A stretch of 38,076 bases of DNA from NCBI RefSeq assembly GCF_001545035.1, contig NZ_FCOJ02000066.1:1-38076 (forward strand). The letters run 5' to 3'. Within the stretch, counting starts at the first letter, position 1, and each line of letters starts with the position of its first letter. Origin of the DNA: Caballeronia glebae (GTDB lineage: Bacteria; Pseudomonadota; Gammaproteobacteria; Burkholderiales; Burkholderiaceae). Below are positions 16,421 to 24,827 of the stretch, piece after piece. A program made the translations under genes and the position numbers. Under the pieces are notes generated by a model. It was given only the letters and a program-made list of their open reading frames with translations. It was not told the DNA's origin and ran no database searches.

Positions 16421-17638
16421 ATGCGCTTTCCCGCTTCCTTCCAACGCCTCGCCTGGTCGAATCTGCTCGCGCAATCGGCCGAGCAGATCGGGCTGGCCGC
16501 CGCGCCGCTCGCCGCCGTGTTCGCACTCGGCGCTTCCGCCGTCGATATCGGACTGCTGCAAAGCGCGCAGACGCTGCCGTTCCTGCTGCTGTCGATTCCG
16601 CTCGGCCTGATCGCGGACCGCAGTTCGCGGCGCACGCTGATGGCTGCCGCCGAATGCGCCCGCGCGCTCGCCATGCTCTGCGTACTGCTGCTCGCATTCA
16701 CACACGCGTTGACGCTGCCGCTGCTCGCGCTGCTGGGTTTTCTCGGCGCGACCGGCACCGTTGCTTACAACGTCGCCGCGCCCGCGCTCGTGCCCGCGCT
16801 GGTCGAACGGGCCGCGTTGCCGGCCGCGAACGGGCGCATCGAGCTTGCGCGCAGCGTGGCGTATTCGGCGGGACCGGCGTTAGGCGGCCTGCTCGTCGGA
16901 TGGATTGGCGCGGGATGGGCGTATGGCTGCGCGGCGTGCCTCTCGGTGTCGGCGGCGATGTTGCTCGCGGGATTGCGCGAACCGGCGCGCCGGAGCGCCG
17001 CCACGCGCCATTTTTCGACCGAGCTTGAGGAAGGCGCGCGCTTCGTCGCCCGCAATGCGTTGCTGCGCCCGATGCTCGCCACCGCTGTCTTTTTCAACAT
17101 CGGCTTCTTCATTCTTCAGGCCGTGTACGTGCCGTATGCGGCGCAACGGCTCGGCCTGAGCGCGACGTCGATCGGCGTGACGCTCGGCGCATACGGCGTC
17201 GGCATGGTGTGCGGCGCGCTCGCCGCGCCCGCGATCGCGCGGCGCGTCGCGTTCGGCCGCATGCTGCTCGTCGGGCCGTTCTGCGGGCTCGCCGCATCGC
17301 TCGCGATGGTCGCGACGCTCGCGGCGCCATCGTTCTGGCTCGCGGCATCGAGCTTCTTTCTGCTCGGCGCCGGGCCGATCCTGTGGACGGTCGGCTCGAC
17401 GACGCTGCGCCAGGCCATCACGCCCGCGAACATGATGGGCCGCGTCTCGGCGCTCAACAGCACGGCGACTTACGGCGCGCGTCCGCTAGGCGCGCTCATT
17501 GGCGCGGCGATCAGCGCGCGCTTCGGCATGGGGCCGTGCCTCGTCGCGGCGGCGGCGGGCTTCGTCGTGCAGGCGTGGATCATCGCGGCTTCGCCGGCGG
17601 CGCGTCTCGCCGATGTACCCGAGGGCGCGCTCGTTTGA
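16421..17638 (+). CDS. MFS exporter, EntS-like (MFS_3 type)
   Basis: A 405-residue, 12-helix major facilitator protein. The N-terminal half has SNLLAQSAEQIGLAAAPLAA and a motif A variant GLIADRSSRRTL between helices 2 and 3. The central loop carries ELEEGARFVARNALLRPML, and the second half has GVTLGAYGVGMVCGAL and RVSALNSTATYGARPLGALI, all typical of the EntS-like group that exports siderophores and other small molecules. No siderophore genes are nearby, so the substrate is open. ATG 16421, after CCGGAG, is preferred to the upstream in-frame ATGs, because the first helix starts only a few residues later. Its last 59 bases overlap the 3' end of the convergent LysR gene. Confidence 0.85.
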   Translation: MRFPASFQRLAWSNLLAQSAEQIGLAAAPLAAVFALGASAVDIGLLQSAQTLPFLLLSIPLGLIADRSSRRTLMAAAECARALAMLCVLLLAFTHALTLPLLALLGFLGATGTVAYNVAAPALVPALVERAALPAANGRIELARSVAYSAGPALGGLLVGWIGAGWAYGCAACLSVSAAMLLAGLREPARRSAATRHFSTELEEGARFVARNALLRPMLATAVFFNIGFFILQAVYVPYAAQRLGLSATSIGVTLGAYGVGMVCGALAAPAIARRVAFGRMLLVGPFCGLAASLAMVATLAAPSFWLAASSFFLLGAGPILWTVGSTTLRQAITPANMMGRVSALNSTATYGARPLGALIGAAISARFGMGPCLVAAAAGFVVQAWIIAASPAARLADVPEGALV

Positions 17639-18563
17639 CGGGCGCGGCGGGCGCACGAGCGAACATCGGCATGCGCTTCAGAATCCAGTCGAGCAATTCC
17701 TGCGGCCCTGCCGCGAGCGGACGCCCGGCCTTCACGAGCAGCTTCGCCTGCGCGCTTTCGAAGAGTGGGTGCGCGACCGGGATGGTCGTCAGCTCGCCGC
17801 TCGCGAGTTCGCGATACGCCGCGAACTCGCCGATCAGCGTCATGAAATTCTCCGCGGCCACGAAGCGCTTTAGCGCCCCGAGCGAATTCGTCGTGAGCGT
17901 CGGGCGGATCGCGAGATTGTCGGTCGTTTCCAGCATCTTCACGACATGGCCGATGCCGAACGTGGGCGGCATCAGCGCGAGCGGATAGTCGAGCAGATCG
18001 CGAATCCGCGCGCCGCCGCCACGCATCGCCAGCGGATGATCGCGCCGCGCGAGCAGTACGACCGGCTGCGCCGAAGTCGCGCGAATCTCGATGCGCTCGT
18101 GCGGCGGCGGGTTATACGCGAGGCCGATATGCGCGCGGCTCTGCGCGACTTCTTCGAGCAGATCGTCGACGGCGAGCATCTGCACGTCGATTTCGAGGCG
18201 CGGATAGCGCGCGCAGAACGGCGCGAGCACGTCGTCGACGAGCGTATCGACATAACCTTCGCTCACCGCGAGGCGAATTTGTCCTTGCTGCAGGCCCTTG
18301 AGCGCATGCAACTGATCCTCGAACTTCTCCTGCTGCGATCGATAGCCGCGCCAGAATTCGAGCAGATGAAACGCCGCCTCGGTCGGCCGCACGCCGCGCG
18401 GCTCGCGCTCGAAGAGCGTCGTGTCCAGTTCGTTTTCCAGCAGTTTGATCTGCCGCGCGATCACCGACGGCGAAGTGTTCAGATGATCCGCCGCGCCGCG
18501 AATCGTGCCGTGCGTGAGCACTTCGTGGAAATAGCGCAGACGTTGCTGATTGATCTCGCGCAT
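17580..18563 (-). CDS. LysR-family transcriptional regulator
   Basis: A 327-residue LysR-type regulator. The winged helix-turn-helix is at residues 5-62 (QQRLRYFHEVLTHGTIRGAA, SPSVIARQIKLLENEL, TLFERE), and the effector-binding domain (about 90-300) contains GQIRLAVSEGYVDTLVDD and DLLDYPLALMPP. The C-terminus is a basic, Pro-rich tail running into the end of the convergent exporter gene. The start is the ATG complementary to 18561-18563, which places the HTH at the usual distance. It is divergent from the transporter at 18698 with 134 bases between, the usual layout for a LysR protein controlling the neighbour in response to its substrate. A dyad operator lies in that gap. Confidence 0.93.
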   Translation of the reverse strand: MREINQQRLRYFHEVLTHGTIRGAADHLNTSPSVIARQIKLLENELDTTLFEREPRGVRPTEAAFHLLEFWRGYRSQQEKFEDQLHALKGLQQGQIRLAVSEGYVDTLVDDVLAPFCARYPRLEIDVQMLAVDDLLEEVAQSRAHIGLAYNPPPHERIEIRATSAQPVVLLARRDHPLAMRGGGARIRDLLDYPLALMPPTFGIGHVVKMLETTDNLAIRPTLTTNSLGALKRFVAAENFMTLIGEFAAYRELASGELTTIPVAHPLFESAQAKLLVKAGRPLAAGPQELLDWILKRMPMFARAPAAPVKRARPRVHRRDAPPAKPR

Positions 18564-18589
18564 GGCCGTCGTCCTCGTCGAAAGGGGGT

Positions 18590-18627
18590 GTTGCTCGCAG
18601 AGCAACGATACGTGAACTTAGTTGCTC
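18590..18627. promoter_or_regulatory. Candidate LysR operator (GTTGCTC dyad plus third half-site)
   Basis: GTTGCTC (18590-18596) and GAGCAAC (18600-18606) form a perfect 7-bp dyad with a 3-base spacer, containing the T-N11-A pattern of LysR boxes. A further GTTGCTC is at 18621-18627, three helical turns from the first. It lies between the divergent LysR and transporter genes, 27 bases from the LysR start. Confidence 0.6.
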
Positions 18628-18697
18628 TTGCTAGCACACTTGCACGCGCTCAACATGGCCTTACCCGATAAGGGCGAGACAAAACAAGGAGACGCGG

Positions 18698-20023
18698 ATG
18701 TCCACGATTCAGACCCTGCGAGGCGGCGATGCCGTTTCGGCGCTCTACAGCAGAATCAACTGGCGGCTCCTGCCGCTGCTCATCGCTTGCTACATGTTCG
18801 CGTATCTGGATCGCGTGAACGTGGGCTTCGCGAAACTTCAGATGCAAAGCGATCTCGGCTTTTCCGACGCAGCCTACGGCGTCGGCGCCGGGATCTTCTT
18901 CATCGGCTACGTGATCTTCGAAATTCCAAGCAACCTGATGCTGCCGAAGATCGGCGCGCGTCTTACCTTCAGCCGCATTCTCGTGTTGTGGGGCATCACG
19001 TCGGCATGCATGCTCTTCGTGCGCAACGTGCCCGCGTTCTACGCGATGCGCTTTCTGCTCGGCGTCTTCGAAGCGGGCTTCGCGCCGGGCATGATCTATT
19101 ACCTCTCGTGCTGGTATGGACCAAAGCGCATGGCGCGCGCGATCGCGCTCGTGTTCGTCGCGGGGCCGCTCGGCGGGGTCGTGGGCGGGCCGCTGTCGGC
19201 GTGGCTGATCTCGTCGCTGGCGGGCGTGGGCGGTCTCGCGGGATGGCAGTGGATGTTCCTCGTCGAAGGCTTGCCGTGCATCGCGCTCGGTGCGCTCGTG
19301 TGGCGTGTGCTCGCCAATCGTCCAGCCGATGCGCGCTGGCTCACGCAAGATGAACGACGGCTCGTCGAGACGGAAGTCGGCCATCACGGCGACGGGTCGC
19401 ATCGCATCGAATCGTTCGCCGAAATCGCGAGGAACCCGCGCATCTATCTGCTGGCGATCGCGTACTTTTGCATCATCTTTCCGATCTACGCGATCAGTTT
19501 CTGGCTGCCGACGCTCATCAAGGAGCAAGGACTCAGCGGTTCCATGCATGACACGATTCGCCTCGGCTGGTATGTCGCGATTCCGTATGTCGCCGCGGCT
19601 GTCGCGATGTACGCGGCGGGTCGCCATTCCGACAAGGTCGGCGAGCGCCGCTATCACAGCGCGTTGCCCGCGCTCGCCGCTGCCGCGCTGCTCGTGATCA
19701 CGCCGTATGCAAACGGCAATCTCGTCACGACGCTCGCCTTGCTCACGCTCGCCACGGCCTGCATGTGGATGGCCTACACGGTCTTCTGGGCGATTCCGTC
19801 CGAGACGATTTCCGGCCCGGCCGCAGCGGGCGGCATCGCGCTCATCAACACGATCGGCTTGTCGGGCGGATTTTGGGGCCCGGCGATGATCGGCTGGGTC
19901 AAGTCCGCAACCGGCAGCACGAACGGCGGCCTCGTCGTGATGGCGTGCATGGCGGCGCTCTCCTGCGTGCTGATTCTCGCGAACAAACGCACGGTTGCCG
20001 TGGCCAAGGCGCGCGCGGCCTGA
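18698..20023 (+). CDS. MFS transporter, ACS family (organic anion importer)
   Basis: A 441-residue, 12-helix transporter of the anion:cation symporter family, which imports organic acids such as phthalate, tartrate and sugar acids. Family hallmarks: YLDRVNVGFAKLQMQSDLG at the end of helix 1, GYVIFEIPSNLMLPKIGAR after helix 2, LGVFEAGFAPGMIYYLSCWY in helix 4, and AIPYVAAAVAMYAAGRHSDK in the second half. ATG 18698 is set by AAGGAGA at 18687-18693. It is transcribed away from the LysR gene and is followed 31 bases later by the M81 gene, so the two are probably one transcript. The substrate would be whatever the M81 and hydrolase products act on; no evidence fixes it. Confidence 0.9.
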   Translation: MSTIQTLRGGDAVSALYSRINWRLLPLLIACYMFAYLDRVNVGFAKLQMQSDLGFSDAAYGVGAGIFFIGYVIFEIPSNLMLPKIGARLTFSRILVLWGITSACMLFVRNVPAFYAMRFLLGVFEAGFAPGMIYYLSCWYGPKRMARAIALVFVAGPLGGVVGGPLSAWLISSLAGVGGLAGWQWMFLVEGLPCIALGALVWRVLANRPADARWLTQDERRLVETEVGHHGDGSHRIESFAEIARNPRIYLLAIAYFCIIFPIYAISFWLPTLIKEQGLSGSMHDTIRLGWYVAIPYVAAAVAMYAAGRHSDKVGERRYHSALPALAAAALLVITPYANGNLVTTLALLTLATACMWMAYTVFWAIPSETISGPAAAGGIALINTIGLSGGFWGPAMIGWVKSATGSTNGGLVVMACMAALSCVLILANKRTVAVAKARAA

Positions 20024-20054
20024 ACATCGATCGATACTCGAAAGGACTACGGAC

Positions 20055-21560
20055 ATGAAGATTCTGATTGCAGGATTCCAGCACGAAACGAACACCTTCG
20101 CGCCGACAAAGGCGAGCTACCAGAGCTTCATTCAGGGCGAAGGTTTCCCGCCGATGGCGCACGGCGACGATGTGCTCAAGTTGCGTGACGTGAACGTGCC
20201 GATCGGCGGTTTCGTTCAATGGGCCGAAGCTGAGGATCACGAATTAATTCCGGTGATCTGGGCGGGCGCGAGCGCATCGGCGCATGTGACGCAGGACGCA
20301 TACGAGCGCATCGCGGGCGCGATCGTCGATCGTGTGCGGGCGGGCGGTTTCGACGCGATCTATCTCGATCTGCACGGCGCGATGGTCGCCGAGCATCTCG
20401 ACGATGGCGAGGGCGAATTGCTGGCGCGCGTGCGCGGCATCGTCGGCGATGCGATGCCGCTCGTCGTCTCGCTCGATCTGCATGCGAACGTCACGGCGCG
20501 CATGGTCGATCTCGCGGATGCGCTCGTCGCGTATCGCACGTATCCGCATGTCGATATGGCCGAAACCGGGCTGCGCGCGGCGCATCTGCTGGCGCTTCGG
20601 ATCGAACACGGCGTGCCGTTCAAACGCGCGATGCGCCGCGTTCCGTTTCTGATTCCGGTGAACGGGATGTGCACGCTCGTCGAGCCGGCGCGCGGCATGT
20701 ACGGCATGCTCGAAACGCTGGAGAAGGAGGTCGTGTCGCTGTCGTTCGCGCCGGGCTTTCCGGCATCGGATTTCGATGAATGCGGACCGGTGTTATGGGG
20801 CTACGCGCTCGATCAGCAAGCGGCGGACGAAGCCGTCGATGCGCTCTTTTCGACGCTCGTGGACGACGAAGCGCGCTGGGACGTGCCGTTCCTATCGCCC
20901 GATGAAGCCGCGCGCGAAGCGATCGACGCGAGCCGCGATGCGACGAAGCCCGTAATCGTCGCGGATACGCAGGACAACCCGGGCGTCGGCGGCGATTCGA
21001 ACACGATGGGCATGGTCCGCGCGCTCTTGCGCCACGATGCGCGCGATGCCGCCGTGGGCATTATCTGGGACGAGAAGGCGGCGCATGCGGCGCATCGTGC
21101 GGGCGTCGGCGCGCGCATCACGCTCGCGCTCGGCGGCGGCTCGAACGTGCCGGGCGATTCACCCCTTGAAGGCGAGTTCGAAGTCGAGTATCTGTCGGAT
21201 GGCCGTTTTCGCTTCGACGGCCCGATGCTCAACGGCATGTCGGGCGAACTGGGACCGACCGCGTGCCTGCGCATCGGCGGCGTGCGCATCGCGGTGAGCA
21301 GCATCAAGATGCAAGTGTTCGACCGCAATCTCTTTCGCGCCGCGGGCATCGAGCCGGAGCGCATGAAGATTCTGGTGAACAAGAGTTCGGTGCATTTTCG
21401 CGCCGATTTCGAGCCGATCGCCGAGCGCGTGCTCGTCGCGAAAGCGCCTGGCCCGATGGCCGCCGATCCGGCCGATCTGCCTTGGCGCAATCTCGATGCG
21501 CGCATGCGCGTGCGACCGCTCGGGCCGACGCTTTCCGAGCTGCGCGCATCGGCTGCGTAA
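20055..21560 (+). CDS. M81 family metallopeptidase (MlrC-like)
   Basis: A 501-residue member of the M81/MlrC family; MlrC of Sphingomonas cleaves linearised microcystin and its tetrapeptide. The start MKILIAGFQHETNTFAP is typical of the family. Candidate zinc ligands sit in IYLDLHGAMVAE and VVSLDLHANVTARM, and the second domain opens with VADTQDNPGVGGDSNT (the DPADNPGGG-like segment). ATG 20055 follows GGAC; the gene is 31 bases after the ACS transporter and 57 bases before the hydrolase, consistent with one operon. Most bacterial M81 proteins sit with transporters and probably act on small amide compounds and not on microcystin, so the true substrate is unknown. Confidence 0.92.
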   Translation: MKILIAGFQHETNTFAPTKASYQSFIQGEGFPPMAHGDDVLKLRDVNVPIGGFVQWAEAEDHELIPVIWAGASASAHVTQDAYERIAGAIVDRVRAGGFDAIYLDLHGAMVAEHLDDGEGELLARVRGIVGDAMPLVVSLDLHANVTARMVDLADALVAYRTYPHVDMAETGLRAAHLLALRIEHGVPFKRAMRRVPFLIPVNGMCTLVEPARGMYGMLETLEKEVVSLSFAPGFPASDFDECGPVLWGYALDQQAADEAVDALFSTLVDDEARWDVPFLSPDEAAREAIDASRDATKPVIVADTQDNPGVGGDSNTMGMVRALLRHDARDAAVGIIWDEKAAHAAHRAGVGARITLALGGGSNVPGDSPLEGEFEVEYLSDGRFRFDGPMLNGMSGELGPTACLRIGGVRIAVSSIKMQVFDRNLFRAAGIEPERMKILVNKSSVHFRADFEPIAERVLVAKAPGPMAADPADLPWRNLDARMRVRPLGPTLSELRASAA

Positions 21561-21617
21561 GCGTGCTTCGCCAATTTCATCGCATACATCGCATACATCG
21601 AAAAGGAGAATCGCAAC

Positions 21618-22646
21618 ATGCCGGATGATCAGATCAACGCGTGGCGCCGCCGTTTTCTCGGCACGGCGGTCGCGAGTGTCGGCGCAATGCAGCTTGGCTT
21701 GAGCGACCTCGTGCGCGCGCAGACCGCGCCGCGCGCTTCATCGGGCGCGGGATTCGCTCAGATTCGCCAGGTCGATGCGGGCGCGCTCAATATCGGCTAT
21801 GCGGAAGCGGGACCGGAGAACGGTCCTGTGGTGATACTGCTGCACGGCTGGCCATACGACATCTACGCGTTCGCCGACGTGACGCCGATGCTCACGGCGC
21901 AGGGTTATCGCGTGATCGTGCCGTATCTGCGCGGCTATGGCTCGACGCGCTTTCTCTCCGCCGACACGCCGCGCAACGGCCAGCAGGCGGTGGTCGCGGT
22001 GGACATCGTCGCGTTGATGGATGCGCTGAAGATTCAGCAGGCCACGCTCGGCGCGTTCGACTGGGGCGCGCGCACCGCGAACATCATCGCGGCGTTGTGG
22101 CCCGAGCGCGTGAAGGCGATGGTCTCGGTGAGCGGCTATCTGATCGGCAGCCAGCAGGCGAATCGCGCGCCGTTGCCGCCGAAGGCCGAGTTCGCGTGGT
22201 GGTATCAGTTCTACTTCGCGACGGAGCGCGGGCAGGCGGGCTACGAGGCGAACCGTCACGATTTCAACAAGCTCATATGGCAACTCGCATCGCCGAAATG
22301 GAACTTCGATGACGCGACCTATGACCGTTCCGCGAAGTCGTTCGAGAATCCGGATCACGTCGCCGTGGTGATCCACAACTATCGATGGCGTCTTGGGCTC
22401 GTGCAAGGCGAAGCGCAATACGACTCGCTGGAACAGCGTCTCGCGAGCGCGCCGACTATCGGCGTGCCCACGATCACGATGGAAGGCGACGCCAACGGCG
22501 CGCCGCATCCCGATCCGGCGGCGTATGCGAAGAAGTTCACGGGCAAGTACCAGCATCGGAACGCGGCGGGCGGGATCGGACACAATCTGCCGCAGGAAGC
22601 GCCGAAGGCGTTCGCGGATGCGGTGATCGACGCGGGGCGCATGTGA
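21618..22646 (+). CDS. Tat-exported alpha/beta hydrolase, epoxide-hydrolase type
   Basis: A 342-residue alpha/beta hydrolase with a twin-arginine signal (WRRRFLGTAVASVG, residues 9-22). The oxyanion loop is HGWP at 76-79, the HGxP form of epoxide hydrolases. The nucleophile elbow GAFDWGA gives Asp148, and GIGHNLPQ supplies His322. An Asp nucleophile fits epoxide hydrolases and haloalkane dehalogenases and rules out a serine esterase. ATG 21618 is preceded by AAGGAGAA. The gap before it contains a perfect tandem copy of CGCATACAT (21581-21598). It is probably the last gene of the transporter-M81 operon, acting in the periplasm while M81 acts in the cytoplasm. Confidence 0.9.
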   Translation: MPDDQINAWRRRFLGTAVASVGAMQLGLSDLVRAQTAPRASSGAGFAQIRQVDAGALNIGYAEAGPENGPVVILLHGWPYDIYAFADVTPMLTAQGYRVIVPYLRGYGSTRFLSADTPRNGQQAVVAVDIVALMDALKIQQATLGAFDWGARTANIIAALWPERVKAMVSVSGYLIGSQQANRAPLPPKAEFAWWYQFYFATERGQAGYEANRHDFNKLIWQLASPKWNFDDATYDRSAKSFENPDHVAVVIHNYRWRLGLVQGEAQYDSLEQRLASAPTIGVPTITMEGDANGAPHPDPAAYAKKFTGKYQHRNAAGGIGHNLPQEAPKAFADAVIDAGRM

Positions 22647-22659
22647 GCACCGCCTTCCA

Positions 22660-22746
22660 ATCTTCGATGGCAACATCGGCAACCCCGAACGCATCGCGAA
22701 TCCCGACAACCTCAAGTTCTCCGAGAAGCTGCGTAAGCTGATCTGA
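22660..22746 (+). pseudogene. Possible remnant of a PhoX-like (DUF839) gene
   Basis: A frame ending in TGA 22744-22746 encodes IFDGNIGNPERIANPDN followed by LKFSEKLRKLI. NPDNLKFSEK with a following L[RK].L matches, from memory, a conserved stretch of PhoX/DUF839 phosphatases that normally continues with FIGEDSG. There is no start codon or upstream part of the family, since the sequence before it is the end of the hydrolase gene. It is read as a short decayed fragment left by a rearrangement. Identification rests on about 25 residues. Confidence 0.4.
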
Positions 22747-22761
22747 TAATGCAATGATAAG

Positions 22762-22788
22762 GAAAGCGAAGCATCGCGCTTCGCTTTC
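22762..22788. terminator. Bidirectional hairpin terminator
   Basis: GAAAGCGAAGC (22762-22772) pairs with GCTTCGCTTTC (22778-22788) around a 5-base loop. It lies between the hydrolase unit (+) and the SulP gene (-), whose stop is 12 bases away, and can serve both. Confidence 0.7.
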
Positions 22789-22800
22789 GTCGATGAAGCT

Positions 22801-24282
22801 TCAATGCGTAGGTTCGAAGTGCGTCGCGGACGTCTTGTCGTGCGTGGCGTACTTCTCGATCATCGTCGCACTCGCGCGATTCAGGCCGCTCACATCGACC
22901 GCGATTCCATTGCGGCGGAACTTGTGCACGATGCGGTCCAGCGCATCAATCGCCGTGATGTCCCAGAAGTGCGCATGCGACAGATCGAGCCGCACCGAGC
23001 GCACCGGTTCCTGGAAATCGAACTCGGCGACGAGCGCTTCCGACGACGCGAAGAACACCTGTCCGCGCACCGCATAGCGCCGCTCGTTGCTTGCCTCGTC
23101 GAGCGCGCTTTCGACGGCCAGCACCTGACGCACCTTCGACGTGAAGAAGAGCGCGGAGAGCAGCACGCCTACGCCCACGCCGATCGCGAGATTGCCCGTC
23201 GCCACGACGACCGCCACCGTCGCGAGCATCACGACCGACGAGCTTTTCGGATGCGTGCGCAGATTGGCGATCGACTTCCAGCTGAACGTGCTGATCGACA
23301 CGAAGATCATCACGGCGACGAGCGCGGCCATTGGAATCTGCTTGACCCACGGCCCGAGAAACACGACGAGCACGAGCAGGAACGCGCCCGCGACGAAGGT
23401 CGACAAGCGCTGACGTCCGCCCGATTTCATGTTGATGACAGTCTGCCCGATCATCGCGCAACCCGGCATGCCGCCGAGAAAGCCGGCGACGAGGTTCGCG
23501 CAGCCCTGGCCGCGGCATTCGCGATTCTTGTCGCTGGACGTATCGGTGTAGTCGTCGACGATGGCCGCCGTCATCAGCGATTCCAGCAAACCGACGATCG
23601 CGATCGCCACCGAATACGGCAAGACGATGCGCAGCGTGTCGAGCGAGAAGGGCACCGCCGGGAACGCGAACGTCGGCAGACGATCGGGGAACGCGCCCAT
23701 GTCGCCGACAGTGCGCAATTGCAGATGCAGCGCCATTGAAATAACCGTCAGCACGATGATGCAGACGAGCGGCGAGGGCACGGACTTCGTCACGCGAGGC
23801 AGCAGGTAGATGATCGCGAGACCGAGCGCGACCATCGCGTAGACGTACCACGGCTGCGCGCTCAACTGCGGCAATTGCGCGAGAAAGATGAGGATCGCGA
23901 GCGCATTCACGAAACCGGTGATCACCGAGCGCGACACGAAGCGCATCAGCGCGCCGAGCCGCGCGAGCCCGGCGCCGATCTGGAAAATGCCGGCGAGCAC
24001 GCCCGCCGCGAGCACGTATTCGACGCCGTGCGTCTTCACGAGCGACGCGAGCAGCAACGCGACGGCGCCCGTGGCCGCGGAGATCATGCCGGGACGTCCG
24101 CCCGCGAACGCCGAGACCACCGCGATGCTGAACGCCGCGTACAGCCCGACTTTCGGGTCGACGCCCGCGATGATGGAAAAGGCGAGCGCCTCGGGAATGA
24201 GCGCGAGCGCGACGACGATGCCCGCAAGCACGTCGCCGCGCACGTTCGAGAACCACTCGTCGCGCAGTGTGTGTGTCTTCAT
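22801..24282 (-). CDS. SulP family anion transporter with STAS domain
   Basis: A 493-residue SulP transporter: 10-14 membrane helices over residues 15-385, then a cytoplasmic STAS domain (about 395-480). The signature region is DVLAGIVVALALIPEALAFS followed by VDPKVGLYAAF, and NLVAGFLGGMPGCAMIGQT is the conserved second-half motif. STAS features are VRSVRLDLSHAHFWDITAID and a C-terminal RNGIAVDVSGLN. Bacterial SulP proteins carry sulfate, bicarbonate or dicarboxylates. The GMPGCAMIGQ form with an early STAS is common in proteobacterial bicarbonate or sulfate carriers; the substrate cannot be read here. Start is the ATG complementary to 24280-24282; no strong ribosome-binding site precedes it. 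Confidence 0.92.
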   Translation of the reverse strand: MKTHTLRDEWFSNVRGDVLAGIVVALALIPEALAFSIIAGVDPKVGLYAAFSIAVVSAFAGGRPGMISAATGAVALLLASLVKTHGVEYVLAAGVLAGIFQIGAGLARLGALMRFVSRSVITGFVNALAILIFLAQLPQLSAQPWYVYAMVALGLAIIYLLPRVTKSVPSPLVCIIVLTVISMALHLQLRTVGDMGAFPDRLPTFAFPAVPFSLDTLRIVLPYSVAIAIVGLLESLMTAAIVDDYTDTSSDKNRECRGQGCANLVAGFLGGMPGCAMIGQTVINMKSGGRQRLSTFVAGAFLLVLVVFLGPWVKQIPMAALVAVMIFVSISTFSWKSIANLRTHPKSSSVVMLATVAVVVATGNLAIGVGVGVLLSALFFTSKVRQVLAVESALDEASNERRYAVRGQVFFASSEALVAEFDFQEPVRSVRLDLSHAHFWDITAIDALDRIVHKFRRNGIAVDVSGLNRASATMIEKYATHDKTSATHFEPTH

Positions 24283-24623
24283 GATTTGAGCGTGGGTTGA
24301 ATCGATGGCGGGAAGACCCGACGCGCGGTATTTCGCGGTTCGCGCGGATCGGCAAATCGCGCGTCATGCCGATGCAGGCCGCCGCGAAAAACGATGCGCT
24401 GAAACTCTGGATGCGGCGTCGCGCCACATCGCGAAGGCGATGCCGGGCGACGCGCCATAGGTCCGCGAACCCCTGTCGGTCAGATCGAAAGTGACGAAGG
24501 AGTGTCGCGAAGCGCTACATAGGTGTCGGTGCGGGAGCTTTGAAAAAGGAACGCCGCGAACGAAGGTCGCGGCGTCGGCATTTTACCCGATGGACAGCGC
24601 GGCGGCGCGCGCCTCGGCTGAAT
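24283..24623. other. Gap with no supported gene (341 bases)
   Basis: Upstream of the SulP gene and downstream of the small - strand gene. Open frames here are short, lack ribosome-binding sites and look random. Apart from the terminator at 24551-24575 I see nothing; the SulP promoter should be in its left part. Confidence 0.6.
24551..24575 (-). terminator. Rho-independent terminator of the small gene
   Basis: ACGCCGCGA (24551-24559) pairs perfectly with TCGCGGCGT (24567-24575). Read on the - strand, the stem is followed by TCCTTTTTCA. It lies 49 bases beyond the stop of the gene at 24624-24827. Confidence 0.75.
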
Positions 24624-24827
24624 TCAACAACGCTGTTCGAAATCGATATATTCGAAGCCCGCCGCGATCGCGTAACGGATCGCTTCTTCCACGTTGGGAA
24701 ACTCGCCCGGCAGTCGCACGGAACGCTCCATCCCGTTTAAATGCTGGATTCGCGCTGTCGCGGCAAACGCATCGCCTTGCCGGACCGCTGCCGGCGTGAC
24801 CATCATGTCCCTGTAGCTGAAGACCAT
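24624..24827 (-). CDS. Small protein, unknown (67 aa)
   Basis: A 67-residue frame starting MVFSYRDMMVTPAA and ending AAGFEYIDFEQRC. The middle has an alternating strand pattern (AFAATARIQHLNG, RSVRLPGEF) and a helix with NVEEAIRYAIAAG, which suggests a small alpha/beta fold. The favoured start (ATG complementary to 24825-24827) follows an AAAGAGAAAC stretch; the frame is open to an ATG at 24881 as well. Short proteins with this strand-strand-helix plan are frequent in Burkholderiaceae, but I cannot assign a name. A good terminator follows, which supports it being a real monocistronic gene. Confidence 0.65.
   Translation of the reverse strand: MVFSYRDMMVTPAAVRQGDAFAATARIQHLNGMERSVRLPGEFPNVEEAIRYAIAAGFEYIDFEQRC

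Noticed and set aside
18650..20095. 481-codon open frame opposite the ACS transporter
   Set aside because: Arg/Asp/His-rich shadow with no domain; the + strand frame is a clear transporter with a ribosome-binding site.
21581..21598. Tandem CGCATACAT repeat before the hydrolase gene
   Set aside because: Only two copies of nine bases in a short gap; no reason to treat it as a regulatory or mobile element.
22946..24427. 493-codon open frame in a second frame over the SulP gene
   Set aside because: Arg-rich composition with no helices or motifs, a typical frame shadow.
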